Notes under the pieces: model-generated | The model's database searches: none | What the model was told of the DNA's origin: nothing | Seen by the model: the letters and a program-made list of their open reading frames with translations, nothing else | Assembly (NCBI GenBank): GCA_043797735.1 | Contig: JAZDPH010000057.1 | Span: 1-59,912 of the forward strand | Source: BS750m-G77 sp043797735 | Lineage (GTDB): Bacteria > Omnitrophota > Gorgyraeia > Gygaellales > Profunditerraquicolaceae | Direction: 5' to 3' | DNA length: 59,912 nt | Shown: positions 30,839 through 45,800 of the stretch, piece after piece | Position numbering within the stretch: the first letter of the stretch is position 1 | Layout: the number at the start of each line of letters is the position of its first letter | Translations under genes and position numbers: made by a program

Positions 30839-33800
30839 CTAAAATTCACTGCTTATAATTGGAGGGGGGCGGGCTAAAGTTGGAATCCAAACTTCTTCCG
30901 GCCTTTTAATGATAGGCCGCAACCCTGAAGAACTTTGGGCTATAGTATTATACCCCCGGCGCAGCCTTATCGGCGTTCTTTCTGCCGGCGGAAACAAATT
31001 GCTGTCAATAAGAGAGGTAACTTTCATCATGGCGCCCACCAGCGCGCCTACGGAGTCATTAGCGTTTAGCGTAAAGCGGATAGCGGATAGGCACACTACT
31101 ATGCGCCCTGTGTTATTCGCTAATCGTGTTAGCGAAGAGCTGGAATATAATCCGTCATTGCGAGCCCCAAAGGGGCGAAGCAATCCCTTTCTCCCGATAG
31201 GCGTTGTCAAGAAAGAAAAGGGACTATTTCTATTTTTACTCTCCACCGGCGAGCTGTTTTTAAGGGGCACTTCTTTTCTATCTACATTATTCTTAAAAGG
31301 TTGCTGGGGCCTGGTCCTATTCTGTTCGTTGAATCCTAGACTGGCTGATATAGTCCAATCATGTTCGAACTCAGAAGAACGTTCGGAATATTTTGTAAAA
31401 CAACCTTTTCCAGCATCCCATATAAATGTTCCATCAATACCATCATCTTCTTTTTTATTAAAAATAAAATTAAACCCTCTCCCAACATCCCAGCGATTCC
31501 AATCTACGGCCCTTTCATCTTCAAGTCTTAAAACTTTCTTTGATGCTTGCTGTGTTTCTTGTTTGACTCTTGCTTTAATAATTTCTAAGAATCGTCTAAC
31601 AATATTGTCACTTCTTCTTGCAATTAAAATCTTCCGCTCTTCTTCTTTAGTAAAAAGAATACCTAATTTAGCCTGAACGCTTTGCAAAGCAATCAATCTT
31701 TTTTCTTCATCTTTTTTGTTTATGGCAGGGGTTAAAATCTTTTCAGGACCACTCACTCTGTCTATAATTTTCTGTTGAATATAGTCATCAGGAATTTGTG
31801 CATAATAAGGTAGCACAAAGGGATCAAATAATTTTTGTATTTGACTTCGAATTTCATAAATATGATTTCTTATGCCGCCGATACTACATCCCTTTAATAT
31901 GGCCCAAATATTTATTGATAACCCTTGAGCAAGTTCTGGCATTTTGTATCCTAGCTCAACAGGGTTGTGTTTATAATAATACAAAGTAACTAAACCTAGC
32001 TCCCTGAGAATATCTACAGCTTCTCCATTACAATCAGGCATTTGATCCACAGGAACCACGTTACTTTGTCGGCTAAGATAATTAAATGTCAAAGATAATG
32101 CTTGCTGTTTATCTTTAGGTTTTGGCATTCTTTGAGCTGGGACGCTAAAGCTATAATATAAGCTGAAACGCTCAAGCCATGCAGCATAGTGATCACGAAA
32201 GATAACATTGGTTGACTCACCAACCATAAAGTGTTGCTTTAGAAATCCCATTTCTGATTTTGGGGAATAATACCCGTCTTCACGCAGACCAAGATACTCA
32301 ACTTCAAACCCACCGCCGATGTAAAGAAAATCATCTAATGCGTTTAAGTCCTGAAGTTCCCTCGTAAGTTTAAGCGCCTCTATATTTGCTCCATCTACAG
32401 GATAAATATCCCCAAAAAGCATAGCAGATTCAGAATACACGGGATGAGGACCAATGTTAGCCAAAATGACATTAAAGGGCCCATGAACTGCCAGTTTATC
32501 ACCCATGCCCGCGTCATTAAACCTTCCTTCAACAAAAATGGCTTGGCTTAAATTAAATCCATTTATTTCTCTTTCGGCTTCAAAAGTTTTTCTCAAATCT
32601 GCTTCTTTTTCGACACCAACTGCTTTAAGGGCGCCTAACTTTAAAGCAAATAATGCGGCAATCCCCCCGCCAACTCCATGTTCCAATACTACGGCGCCTT
32701 CAAAAGAATCTTTGGCCTCAACCATTTGGACTAAATAGGGGACTGCATAGCGCATTCCTTTCCTCGTATGAGCAAATTGCTCACTTACTGAAGTAAGAAA
32801 AAGAACATCTTTATGCAAAGCCTCTGGAATAACTTTTCGTAGATTTTCATCAGCGATTGCATGCTTTCCCAAACGAAAAAAACAATTATATTTTTCCCCT
32901 GGACCCTTCCCTTGAATTACAGAATATTTATGTGTTTTAGATTTAATATTCTTAACTTTACCAATTGCATGCTCTTTTATACTATCATTTAAATAAACAC
33001 CATTTCGTTTAACTGCACCATATGCATTCTCAAAATTATATTCTTTAACAAGCATTTTTTCTACGCCAGCCATGGTTTTGAGAGGGGATTCTCTAATATT
33101 ATTTAAAGCCTCTCCCCCTTCATTCCCTAACACCGGCGAGGCGGCGGAGTCCTTCATCAGCGTGGAGCCCTGCGCCGGGGCCGCCGCGGCTATGCTCTCT
33201 GTGTTATCCGCTGATTCTGTTACCGAAGAACTGCCATAACCACTGCTATCTGGTATCCCGTTCTCTAACCAATATAGTGCTACATCAAAAACTTCTGCGA
33301 GTGCCTTTAAATTATCTTGGGATGGAGAAACTATGCCCTGTTCCCAGCGCCAAACAGAGATTTCATTAACACCAATTTTAGCGGCAAGTTGTTCTTGCGT
33401 AAAATCGTTATTTTCTCTAAGCCGCTTTATCCTTTCTTCTAATGTCTCTACCTTAAGGCAGTCCTTTACCGATTCATCTTCGGGCAGAGGAAGATTCCCG
33501 TCAAGACTCTCCATTATTATTTGCTTAATTTGCTCTAAGGGTTTACCTGATTGGCCCTTCTTAATGAGGGCAACAAGTATTGCATCTATATTGCTTTCGG
33601 GGGCTGTTTCCTTTATCAATTTTACAAGATTCTCAAGTTTATTTATATTTAAGGCATTAGGAATTCTGGGCCAATTAAATTCTTCCCCATATAAAATAGA
33701 TAAGGTATCCGGAGGGACGCCGCTTTCTTTAGATACAAAAATAAGGCCTTCTATCCCTGCTTCCTTTAACCAGCTGGAATGCTCTTTAGTCAATCCTTCG

Positions 33801-36800
33801 GCCTTATCTAACTTTTCTATGGTTGCGCGGAGCTTATTCCACCCGAACTCATCTCCAAATGCCGTAACTAAATCATAGGTATTAGAAAGGCAAAGTTCTC
33901 TAGCAAAACGAACCTGCCCTTGATTACCAAGGTAGTCCCCTGGATTAGCACCTAATAATTTCTTACCTTTAAAGAATGTCCTCCATGGCAGATCCTGCGA
34001 TTTCATCCTTAATCTTTCTTTAGCCTCTCTGGATAAATGCTTTAGCTGCGGGCCCACGCTAAAGTTCTCATAAATAACTACGCCGGAAACCTTAATACGG
34101 CCCGCTCTTATTGCTAACTCCACGGCTTGGGCCAGATACAATGCCCCTTCTCTGCCTTGATAATCTGGATGCTTATAAATATTGTTTAACGCCGTTAAAT
34201 CTACCTCTCTTTTTTCCTCACCAATTGCCCACTCTGCAACAATAGGCTCTGTGCCATCGGTGATTATTATCTGTTTGCCTTCCTCTAAGGCTTTAAATAA
34301 ATCCTCAAGGCTATTATATTTATCCTTTAGAGCAGGAGGCGCTGCTTCATTTATTAAACGTAATATTGATGGCCGCAACATTGCATATACTGCCCCGCTT
34401 AATGCCTCTGCCAACTCCTTAAATCTTACATAGCGCCTTAACCTTGCGTGTATGGCTTGCCGAGTAATTCCTAAGCTATCACGCATTTTAGCAGTATTTC
34501 CGTTATGGTCTCTAATAAGTTCTTCTAATGCGTATTTTTCTTCTCGGCGGGCCCTGCGGCGAGCTTTCCTTCTTAATGTTTTTGCCCGTTGGTCAAGGTC
34601 CGGGGATTGCCTTATCTTCTTGCCGATAGTTCTTGCATCGCGTTTGACGGCATCGGCAATTATAGAAATGCTTCCCCAGTGTTGTTCAATAAGGCATCCC
34701 AGTGTAGTTTCGTCCAAGATAATAATTCCATCCGATTTCTGCTCTCTTAATTTCTCTGCCAATTCTTCAGATTCTGCATGCAGGCCTTTATACCTAGAGA
34801 TGCATGAATCAAGATCTTCTAAAGCACCCGGTTTCTTAAGACGCCCATCTGCTTCAGGCATTTTCTCAACAGCCGGTTCCTTTTTTGGAGCAGGAGGCGC
34901 TACCTCATTTATGAAACCCGCTATTAAATCTACCGGCATTGCAGCTATTGCTTGGAGTAATTTACTTTCTATCGTATTAATTAGGGAACCAACAACGGCT
35001 ATATCTTTTTTTGATGGGCCAGCCCTTTCCAATGCTATATTGTCCGGCTCGCCAGCATTGAAATCTGTCTCGTCGCTGAACAGCGCACAAAGATCTTCTA
35101 TGCTACCCTCTCCGATACCCTCAATAGCCGGTTCCTCATCCTCCCGTATATTAACTCTATATAAAGCCACCTCATCAATCGATAACCCTCTATCTAACAG
35201 CTCAACTATTGCCTTTTCCTCCGGCGTTAATTTAACTTCAGTTATAGCAACCAGCCTGCCAATTATCCCTGTCCCGGACAGCTTATTACTAGCCATTATG
35301 CCTCTTATGCTTAATTTTCTACCAGTACCAACCTTATTAAAACTGGTAATAACTATCAAAACCTTTGCCTTATAATCTATATCATTGGGCTTATTCTTCC
35401 CCACCGCCGAGGAAGAAGAAATGAGCAAAATGGGGACGTTTCTATTTTTCACCCCCGCCAGCGAGGAGGCGGTTCTTTTCTGCGCCGGGCTGGAGCCTTG
35501 AGCGACACTGCCAGAAAAAGGCGCTGTCCCCTTTTCTAGAATGATGCCGATTGTAACGTGCGAAACGCCGAACTGGATAGCTAACTCTGTTTGAGATCCA
35601 GAAACTCTCTCGCCTTGATGTTTCCTTGCCCAAGCCCGCATTTCCTGACTATTTTTCCTTGCCTGTCTATTTTTCATCCCCACCGTTGAAGAGACAAGGC
35701 CTTCTATCGCTGAGCTGGAATATAATTTGTCATTGCGAGCGACTGCGAAGGCGTTAGACCAAGGCAGGAGCGAAGCAATCCCGCCGTCTTTGAGATTGCT
35801 TCGTCGCGCCTGCGGCGCTCCTCGCAATGACACAGACGAACTCGTAATCTCCTCTCCCACCGCCGAGCTGGAGTGAGATTCATCCATAACTTCATCGCTC
35901 TCGCCAGGAAATTTATCAAGACTCCCCCCGCGCGCGATACGTCTTATTTCTCCCATCAATATGCCGTTGTCGGAACCCGTGGTTTCAACTGCTATTGTAT
36001 CTCCATTTTTTATAGCCATTTCCAACAATTCTAAGAAACTGTTGCCTGATTTAACTATTACTTCTTTTCCGAGATGAATAATTTTTATTGTTGTTTCCGG
36101 AAATCTACCGGCTAATTTATACAAATCTATATAAGGCCGTAAATGTAGGCCAAACGCATCGGTAATAGTGATGTTTTCTGAATGCTTTTGCGCCGCTGAG
36201 CTGGAGCCCTGTGCCGCTTTCGCCGCGCCCTGCGCCTTCAACGCGGAAAAACCTATACGGCCACTGAGGCTGGGTGAAGAAGCCTTGCCGTGTTTATTTT
36301 CTATAATGCAAATAAGGGACGTTTCTGTTTTTTCTCCCCCCATTGCCGAGGAGGCGGTTATTTTATCGGGTAAATCAAGCAAAGATCTAGATGCAAAGTC
36401 TGTATTTTCCGATGTATCTCTAAAATTAGCCTCTAACCAACCGGGATATTGAGGATTCTCTTTTGTCTTTGTAACAAGATAATCTATAAATCTATTGGTT
36501 CGGAAGCTCACCGGTGCGCACCAATGGCCTCGACATGATACTTGTGGATTTAGTCCCGGCAAAACTTCCTTAACGCCTCTTTGAAGCATTTCTTCCAAGT
36601 CGGCCTGAGTGTTAAAATCTCCAAAATATGGACTTCCGGGAATACAGTGTGTACAAGGGTATAATTTGCCTTCGCAACCGACCGCAACAATAAAATAAGC
36701 ATAAAAACATTTAGGGGAAAAGTACTCTGGCTTGTCTAAGACAGGATTGAAAAAGCTGGTAGTAATTTCTAAAGGCGCCAAGGTATTCTTTTCCTGTAAA

Positions 36801-39800
36801 GATATAATTGTATCGTAAGCCTCTTGCAATAAATCGCGGCCAGGCACATTCTTTTCCTGGGTAAGGAGATTTCTCCTAAACTGTACTATATTAACACCTA
36901 TTGCACCCAACATTCCGGCTGTTTGAATAATCTGACTGATATTGTTTTTAGTAAGTAAGACTGTAACGGTAGTCTGGATTTTTGATTTTTTATGGTGACA
37001 CAACCTAACAAATGATTCGATATTTTTGATAACTCTATCCCTATGTTTATTTTGATGAAGACTAACTCTGGCAAAAATACCTCCTTCGGCTAACAATTCA
37101 CAAATTTCCCCCTTAAACTTAAGCCCATTAGTAATCAAGCCAACTTCAAGGCCCTGTTTTAAGAACTCTTCGATTCCTCTCTTGCTTGATGCATAAGCAA
37201 CAAGCGGATCCCCGTTAGTTCCCGTAAGCCTCACGCGCTCTATAGGATCTATCCTGTGCTTTGCATTGTATGCTTTAATCCTATCAGCGATTATTTGCAT
37301 TAGGTCAGGAGATATAGTTAATTGTTTGGGCTTAGAGAAAATATTACCCGAACAAGTAGGACATCTCATATTGCAGATATTGCTTACATCTATTTCTACT
37401 TCCGAAGGCCCCATAGGCTTACCTTTTAAAATGCCTAAGATTCTACCCAGATGCTTCTTAATCAATCTATCTTCAAAATCGAATGTTCCTGATTTGCCTT
37501 CTTTTAAACCAAATAATCTCGCGAGGCGCTTAAGCTCTTTTTGCTGCCAAGCTGAATCGGTTTTATTTTTCTCCCCCACCGCCGAGCTGGAGCCCTGGGC
37601 TGGATTGTCTAAACTAAACCCGCCTATTATCTTTGACCTGCGATTTAAAGCAACAAACTGCCTCTTGCTAAAATCTAATCCAACTCTGTTATCGCGGTAT
37701 ATTTCGCTCTTTATATGCGCAGCCAAAGAGATATGTAATGCCCTTAAGGCTAGCAATATGGCCTCGGCATTTTCTTTGTTTGAAATCTTTTTTGCTTTAA
37801 TCGCTTCTGGAGAAGTTATGGGCTGGATAAGTATTGCTTTTATCTTGTTTCTCCGGATAAAAGAAATATATTTTAAAATCTCATTAATAAAACCTTCGGC
37901 AATTCCCTCTGGTGAAAAAATAATTGAAGGGTTTTGAGGGGCTACGTTCAAATGGGCAAAAGTACATACTATCCTATTAAAAAGAATGAGATAATTACAA
38001 TTATCCGCCCCTTGCGATGTTAATACCTTTTCTTTGCTATTAACATTAATAATCCCGAATTCATTCGTCCTTAAGATTCCGGGGGGGCCACGGGTTACTG
38101 CTTGAGAACTAATAACTCCTGCCGCATGGCTAAGGCGGTACTTTACCGTATCTATCCCCTGCGGAGTTGAATCAACTATAGTCCATGGAATCCCTGCCTG
38201 CTTTAATAATTCCTGCAACGATATCCCCAATGCAGAGGCCAGCCCGGATAACGTATTGAACCTGATCCCCCCCTGGCACCCGTCTTCAATGCTGGTGACA
38301 ACAGAAGGCCCTGATAAATGCGCTAGTCTTGCTAATTCTCTCTTGGAGCATTGCTTTTCTGTATGCAATCCTTCTACAAACTGCCCTAACACCATGCTAT
38401 TCTCTATGGTAAGCGGGATTATGGGATTATTATTCTTTACCGGCGAGCTGGAGCCCTGCGCCGGGGCCGAGGAGGCGGCTTGCCCTAACGGAAAAACCTT
38501 GACAAAAAATCCTAAGATAATAGAATATGGCTGTATGTTAACAGGCAGAGAATTAGATACGTTATCTAACTTCTTCTTAGATGGAGCAAAGATACTGTTC
38601 GGTTCTTTGGTTGTAGGTGTTTTTGTCCCAGGCGCTTCTGGTAAAATCTCCTGGTTGACCTTTGTTGTTGGAAGCGGGATGACCATGGTGTTTCTGGCAA
38701 TAGCGGCGCGCCTGTCTAAATTAGCGAAAGAATAAGGATGAATCTCTTGACTTTTTATATTCTGGCTGGAATTCTTGCCCTCATTATTTTTCTTTGGGCT
38801 ACCAAAGGGAAAAGGTGATCTATTATGGATAGTTGGGCTTTTCTCTATATTATTGCTTTCATTATTATCGCCGTTGACCTCTTTGTTGTCCTTTCCTATA
38901 AAAAGAGATAGCGCTCTTGCGCTTCCTCGTAATAGCCCCATCAGAATCAACAGGCTGAAATAAAAGGATTGTAGACGCTTTACGGAACCATCGATAGGAG
39001 AAGAAGTTACGGAAGAAATACTTCCTCGGATGTATTTGCTTGCCAACTCCTTGTTAGACAACGAGCTAGATACAGCGTCTGGATTTTCTCCAACCACCGC
39101 GCCGACTTCCACCGGCGAGGCGGCGGGACCTTTCAATATTTCTCCTATGCTCTTAACCTTGACTAATGAGACTATGATATCCTGAGGGGAATAGTCTGAA
39201 ACCCAACTTATTATCTTGTCAGTCCCGGCTTCCAACTCTTTAATGGTTTTAACCTTGGCTAATAAGACTGGCAGATAATCAAAAACATACCGATCAGGTT
39301 TACCGAATTTAACCTTGCGGTAGGCGGCCTCGTGGTTAGCATAGGCTTGAATCAAAATTATTATCTCGTTATTCCAAGCTCTCAACTCTTCAGGGGTTAT
39401 AACTTTAGCTAATAAGGCTGGGAGACAACCCTTGAGATACCATTCTGAGAATGAATTATTATCGACATACTTGTTATACCCGTAAAGGTCACTGGATTTA
39501 TTCTTGTAGAGTTGAATCACTCTTATTATCTCATCATTCCAAGCTTCCAACTCTTTAATGGTTTTAACCTTGGCTAATAAGTCTGGGATGGCTTTTTGAT
39601 ACCAATAATCAGAGCTTTCGAATAGACAAGAGAAGACTTGAGTCAAATTTATTATCTTCTGAATCCAGGCGCTTAATTCATCTATGTTTGTAACCTTGGC
39701 TAATAAGTCAGACAGACAATCCTCGACATAATAGGGAACGTTACTAAATGTAGCCTTGTAGGTATTGAGCAGACTCGTCTCTCTGCTACTTAACTCTTTT

Positions 39801-42800
39801 GCTTGAAGCTGAACTGTTGGTGAAATGGAACGATTGGAATCGGAGGGGGAGCTAAAAGGTAACTCTAATTGCCAAATGTATCCACTTCCATAAATACAAA
39901 CCGGTGGATTTAAAGGATCAAAGATACTGTTAATGAAACTTAGCCCGAATTCTCCAACAGAGCTTGGATGTCTAAGCTGTCCATCAGTCATTACAGTTAA
40001 CCCAAAAGGGCCTGTCTTTTGTCTTAGGTCGTTCCTATTTTCATCTTTAACAATAACTAATAACTCAATATCGTGCCCAGCTCCTTCCCGAGTACTCCCA
40101 AACCAAACAACTGCTAACAACGCATCTCCCAACTTATTCTGCAATGCTTTTCTTACTGATTCCCAAATATTTGGCAGTTCATTTACTACATTAAATACTG
40201 TATAACGTGCCAGGAATTCCTTTATCGCTATCCGCTCTTCTTCTGTTTTTTTAGGTATGATGAGTTCATAGTCTTGGCATTCGTCAGCTCCCATATAATA
40301 TTTCTTTCCTATTTTACGAGTATTCATATCAGGCATACTCTCCGCCATCTTTTGGCCGTCCCTGATAGCAGCGTCTAATGTTAAAAGATTTCCCACCCAA
40401 CGCTGACGGTTCAATAATAACCATACCAGCGCCTTACCTAACCCCTTACCATTGGGTAAGTTAGGATAGAGATGGGAAATAATTATTGTCTGCTCCTGCT
40501 GCAAGTTATAAAGTAACCTAATTTCTCCCTTTCGATAAATACCATCATCGTTTTGATATTCAATGATAAAATCAATATAACACAGCAACCCTTCGGTCAA
40601 TAGGCGCTTTGTGTTTAAAGAATTGAATAAGCCTTTTTTAAAAGAATCGACACTCACCGTCATCTTAATATTAAGCCTAAGCCTTGCTAATTCCTTCAAA
40701 TTGTAGGCACTAGGAAGCAATTCTATTATTCTCTCAAGAGAAAGCTCTACCGGCGAGGCGACGGAACCCTCGACAGAAGAAGAAGTTACGGAAGAACTGC
40801 TTCGGATGTCTTTGCTTCCTAACTCCGTGTTAGACAACGAGCTAGATACAGCATCTGGATTTTCTGGATTTACTTCTTTAGCAGAAGAATCAAATGGACC
40901 ATTTCTTCTTCTTGCTTTTCTCAATAATTCAATATCATTCGGCCTCAACTTTGACAAAGATAATAGCGGGTTCTTCTCCGACATCCTTTTACTCTTAATA
41001 GACGAGCTAGATGAATCCCCTTCCTCCGTTCTGCGTATTGTGTATTGCGCATCCTTACTTGTGACGTTGTAATTTGTTATCTCCACCGCCGAGGAAGAAA
41101 AAATGCTGCCACGCCTACCCGAAAGGACGGGATCAAATAATCTGCTATCGGGATCTCCAGGATCATAAAACACATCCCCTCTATATCTCCTCGCCCTCTT
41201 CCGCTTGCTGCTAGGTCTCCTGTCTTTTCTTGGCTTTTTGCTATATTTTCTCCTCTTCCATCTCGCCCGACGGGATTCTTTTGGAGACAAAGGAGCTAAA
41301 CGGAGTGAGGCTTTGTCGCTCTTTTGATTCAGCGAGCTGGAGCCCTGGGCCGAGGTCGCTTTATTAGCGGATAGCGTAGAGCGTTTAGCGGATAGGCCGC
41401 CGCTAGTCTCTGATTGTGTTAGCGGCGAGGCGGTATTGGTATGAATAGGGGGGACGTTTCCATTTTTACCCCCCGCCGCCGGGTTGGAAACATTAAGTTT
41501 CGATGAAGCCGCCGGCCTAAACCAGAGGCGATTATCTATCTTCCCTAACCTCTTTGCAGCCTCTTTCTCCGACATTCGCCCCGTATATACGAATCTTTCG
41601 ATAGTATGTACGCACTCCGTTACCTTTGCATTTCCCCCCCGTCCATACAACATTGCTAATAACTGAAAGTACTGCAACAATAGAGATATTCGGGACGTAC
41701 CATCCTTCAGTCCATTATTCCCATTAGCGCTTTCAATCCTTGTCCGCAAAATCTGAATTACCTCGTGGCTCGTAAGAATAACATCATGCACTACCGGCGA
41801 AGCACCGCTCTGCCTCAGCGCCGAAGAGGAGCTACTGGCGGCAGATAGAATAAAGTTAATAAAAATAGGAGGAGGTTCAAACTGTAGACGCTTTACGGAA
41901 CCATCGACAGGAGAAGAGGCCGCATAAAAAATACTTGGGATGTATTTCTTTCCTAAGTTCCTGCTAGACAACGAGCTCGATACAGCGTCTGGATTTTGTT
42001 TAAGAAAACCTGCAATCCCGGAAAAGGAATCTGGGCTGTGGTGAGTGAAATATCTTATAGATGAGAAGTATGCTATGGGCATTGTCACTGCAAGCGATAT
42101 AAAGGTTGGATGCCTTATCACTCGCCATAATTCTTTTAAATATCTAATACCCTTCACCGCCGAGGAAGAGGTGTATTTATTTTCTGGGAAGATTACCTTA
42201 ACGTTCAATCTCTTGAGATAAATATTTCCACTGGTAGTGCTTTGTGAGGGACGATGGCCATCAATGCTTACGATATCACCATCAATACCTTCTTGCATCC
42301 TCCTTCCTTTTAATCTACATTGCCCTGTCGTTTTATCAAAGGTTAACTTTTCTATCGCGCCGATATATGTTTTTCCTTCTCTTATAGCTGTAAGTGAGGC
42401 ATGATTTGATGTGACCGCAGCCGATAATATTCCGTCTACGGCCGGAATAGAAAGCTTCAGGGATTCTTCAGGAGGGATATAATCAAAGATAGCAATAATT
42501 CCTAATTCGCCTTCTCCCTGCGTATCCATTTGCTTACGCAACACCTCCACACGTCTAGCAAATTCCTCTAGTGGCACGCCGATGGCGATAAGTATTCTAC
42601 CCACCACACCATTACCGCAGACAGGCACTCCTCGAACAAAGGGCTCTTCATCACCAGCCAAAAGATCTGCATCTTTTTTCTTTTTTATCAATGGAGCCGC
42701 CCTTGATTGAAGCAAATACGTTGTAGCTCGACCTTCCAGGCTTTCAACGGTTATCTCCACATCCTGAGGCTCTCCTTCAAACACATCCAATTTGTTACAA

Positions 42801-45800
42801 ATTAGCTCGATTTGTTTAAAGCGTACGGGATGAACATCTTCCAAAACCTGAATTAATGGATCGGCTGATTGACTCCTGCTAATCAATAGGGAATGAGTCG
42901 TTAACCCTCCGACTATATCGGATCCTTGAGCACGCGGTTTGTAATCGCCGTGAGGCATACGGGCGCTGGTATCCGGATCCCGGGTAAATACTACCGCGGT
43001 TCCAGAATCTGGATTAAGATTCCCAAAAACCATCTGTTGCAAAGTGCAGGAAGTACCCCAGGCCTCGGATATCCCAAAATTCTTTCGATAGGCAGCCACG
43101 GATGGGCTATTCCAAGACTCAAAAACAGACTCTATGCATCTTAATAAAGCTTGCAAAGGATCCTTAAGGGCCTCTGCTAAATTGATGCCCTTGTCCTCTA
43201 TTTCGGCCTTAAACAATCGGATAAGGCGCCGATATTGTTGAGCGTCAAATTCATCAATGGTTATCTTTTCGTTATCCAATCCCTGTGCCTTAGCCACTTC
43301 CGACTTCATTGTGTCGATAATATCGATGAATACTCGACATCCTATGCCGGCAAAGGCTTCTGCGTAGTCCCTAAGGAATAAGCGGTAGGTATCATATACG
43401 AATCGATAGTCTCCATAAAACTGCAGCATCTTTTCAACGATAGCATCATTAAGCGCCGCATTGGTAAATGTTTTTAATTGGCCGGGCATGCTTATGAAAG
43501 AACCACCCCGGACAGAAAGTAATAAGACTGCATTTTCATCTACCCCTGCCTTTTTTCGAGCCCTCATGATTTTTTCCTGCAACGGTTTATCTAATTTTTC
43601 CAGCATAAAAGGAAACGCCTTTTTCGCAGCAACCTCAATTTGCAATACGGCATCGACTACCATTGCAACAAACTCAGGATGACGGCTGCTGTCTTTTCCC
43701 CATAATTGCGGCTGGCGGAAAACATCGGTAGTAAAACACGCCCACGGTGGTACAGACAACCCCAGCTTAGTATAGTCAAGTAAACCCTTGGCCTTCGAAC
43801 CTAAAATAACAGGAGAAATCTCCCCTCCAGCTTGAGAATAATCTGCATATAGCAGTTCATTATTCTTTCTCTTGAGAATAACGCCGTCATCAAAGGCCAA
43901 AAGACAATGTTCTATAATCTCACGGGCACTCTTAGCATATCGCTGCAGTAAATCAATAACCATACTCTCCGCTCTTAAATCACCGATAAGCTTCTCCTGG
44001 ACATATTGATAGAATCCTGCATCGTCCAATTGGCTTACTGAAGGAGAATCCCGGTATGCGCCTGCCAAATTGTTTCTGCCTATGCTCTGAGCTACCAGTT
44101 TCGGCATATTGCTAAAACTATAATTAAAGAAACTAAAATATCGGTAAAATTCATCCTCAAGTCCAGACACAACATCTCTCAACTGGCCTAAAGTGAAAGC
44201 CTGAGTTTTAAGCATGGTATTTATCTCGGTCAGGCGCCGGGCAGCCAATCCCTGGAGCTCTATCTTATCCAAAACCAATGTAATAACCTCAATAACAAAA
44301 GCTATATCGCCGACTGCTTTATCGGGCAATGGTTTTTCCTGTTTTTCAGTAACGGCCTTTACCTTCCTTATTCGTTCGATAGCCTCTTTAAACTGCCCCC
44401 GATACAAACCATCGAGTAATTCATCTTCGTGGAGTTCCAGTAGGCAAGACTCATTAAAAGAAGAAAACTTTCTTTCCCAATATTGACCATAATATCCTAC
44501 ATCTAAGAATCCCCATCTATCATTGGCGATATGACGTTTTATTGCTAATTCTTTGGTAATCTTAGGTTTCTGAACGTAAGTTAATACCATCTTTTTTATC
44601 TTGCGACGTATCTGGGCAATCTTCTTTAATGCACTCACATAATCGCCTCCCTCGATACATTTAATAACCTCTTGACTTAACGAAACGCTCGACAGATCTT
44701 GCCGCATCGATTGTACGTCGGGGTATCGTCTCCGTGTCCATATCCGCAATTTAAGAAGATGCCCGACTACTTTGCGTTCTTCTACGCTTCCTTTTTGAGT
44801 TTTCGCAAAAAATGAATCCAGCTCCTCAAGCGGTATCAATAGAGGATCCCCGGCCAAGGCCTTTACCTCTTCATAAATCTGATGCAAAGACTCAACAAAA
44901 TCCTCGCCTAGGCTATAGAAAACCTCGCTGAGCGCCTCTGGTTTGATAAAACGTTTTATTAAACGCCCGCGTTTCTTTTCTATCGCTAAGAGAATCGTTT
45001 CAATAAAATCCTTATCATTAGAGCTGGGCTCTCGGTGCAATTTTAGTCGTATATATCGCAAGAGGTTATTTTGTCCTCTATAAATATCATCTAACTCCGC
45101 ACTCGCATCCCTTATTCTCTTTGAATAAGAATCACTTCTGTCTAAACTGTAGGGGATAGAATGAATTAGCATTGCCACCAGATAATAGACATCTCCGATA
45201 TTATCATTCAACAGTTCGCTGATTGCCTCCTGCACAAAGTCGCCTTCATAAAATTCAATCAATTTAAGCCTCAGCGCTACGATGAGAAATACGATTATTT
45301 GAAATCCGCCAACCGGATCATTACAAACGGCTTTCAGAAAACTTCTTATCATTTTTGCATCAATACTTACCGCGCTGGCTAATATTAGAATAAGAACATC
45401 TTGAATGAGTTGAGGATTTCTCTCTTTCAAAGCCTCAACAATCGCCAATTGTGGCGCCCATTTTCTCTTCCCTAATTCTGCGTTCGCCAGGAATTTAAAG
45501 GTTTCTATATCGGGCATATCTGCCATCACGACCCAGTTGCTGAGCGAAGCAAAACCACATCGGCGCAATAACTCATTAAACACCTCTTCCGTCAGGCTGC
45601 GACGAAATTCAAAAAGTTTATCTAATCTATCCTGAAGCCTTAGCACATCCTCCGCAGAAAGATTCACCGTAAAAAATACCGAGTGGATAAAATCGGAAAA
45701 GGTGGGGAATCCCACTTTGGCAAAAATATCTTTTGCCAAAGAATTAACAATGCCTTCTCCTGCCTCCCCATATAAATACAGCAGATCTTTCGGTTGCATA

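Larger units (their letters stand above)
30839..31690 (-). other. Giant ORF C-terminal tail with REP half-element and TAGCGGATA words
   Basis: Residues about 9399-9681. The part near 31290-31640 (VKQETQQASKKVLRLEDERAV...WDVGRGFNFIF) is unassigned. The end combines a linker, a REP half unit (31153-31187), the GTTTAGCG word repeat (31062-31138, read ...SAIRFTLNANDS) and a Pro/Arg-rich terminus (RPEEVWIPTLARPPPIISSEF). No known domain is recognised. Confidence 0.4.

Noticed and set aside
34452..35375. Long plus-strand frame of 307 codons opposite the giant ORF (similar long frames at 48864-49511 and 37266-37937).
   Set aside because: No recognisable motif and no Shine-Dalgarno; the minus strand there encodes HTH, duplicated and radical SAM modules. 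It is a shadow of the minus-strand coding.
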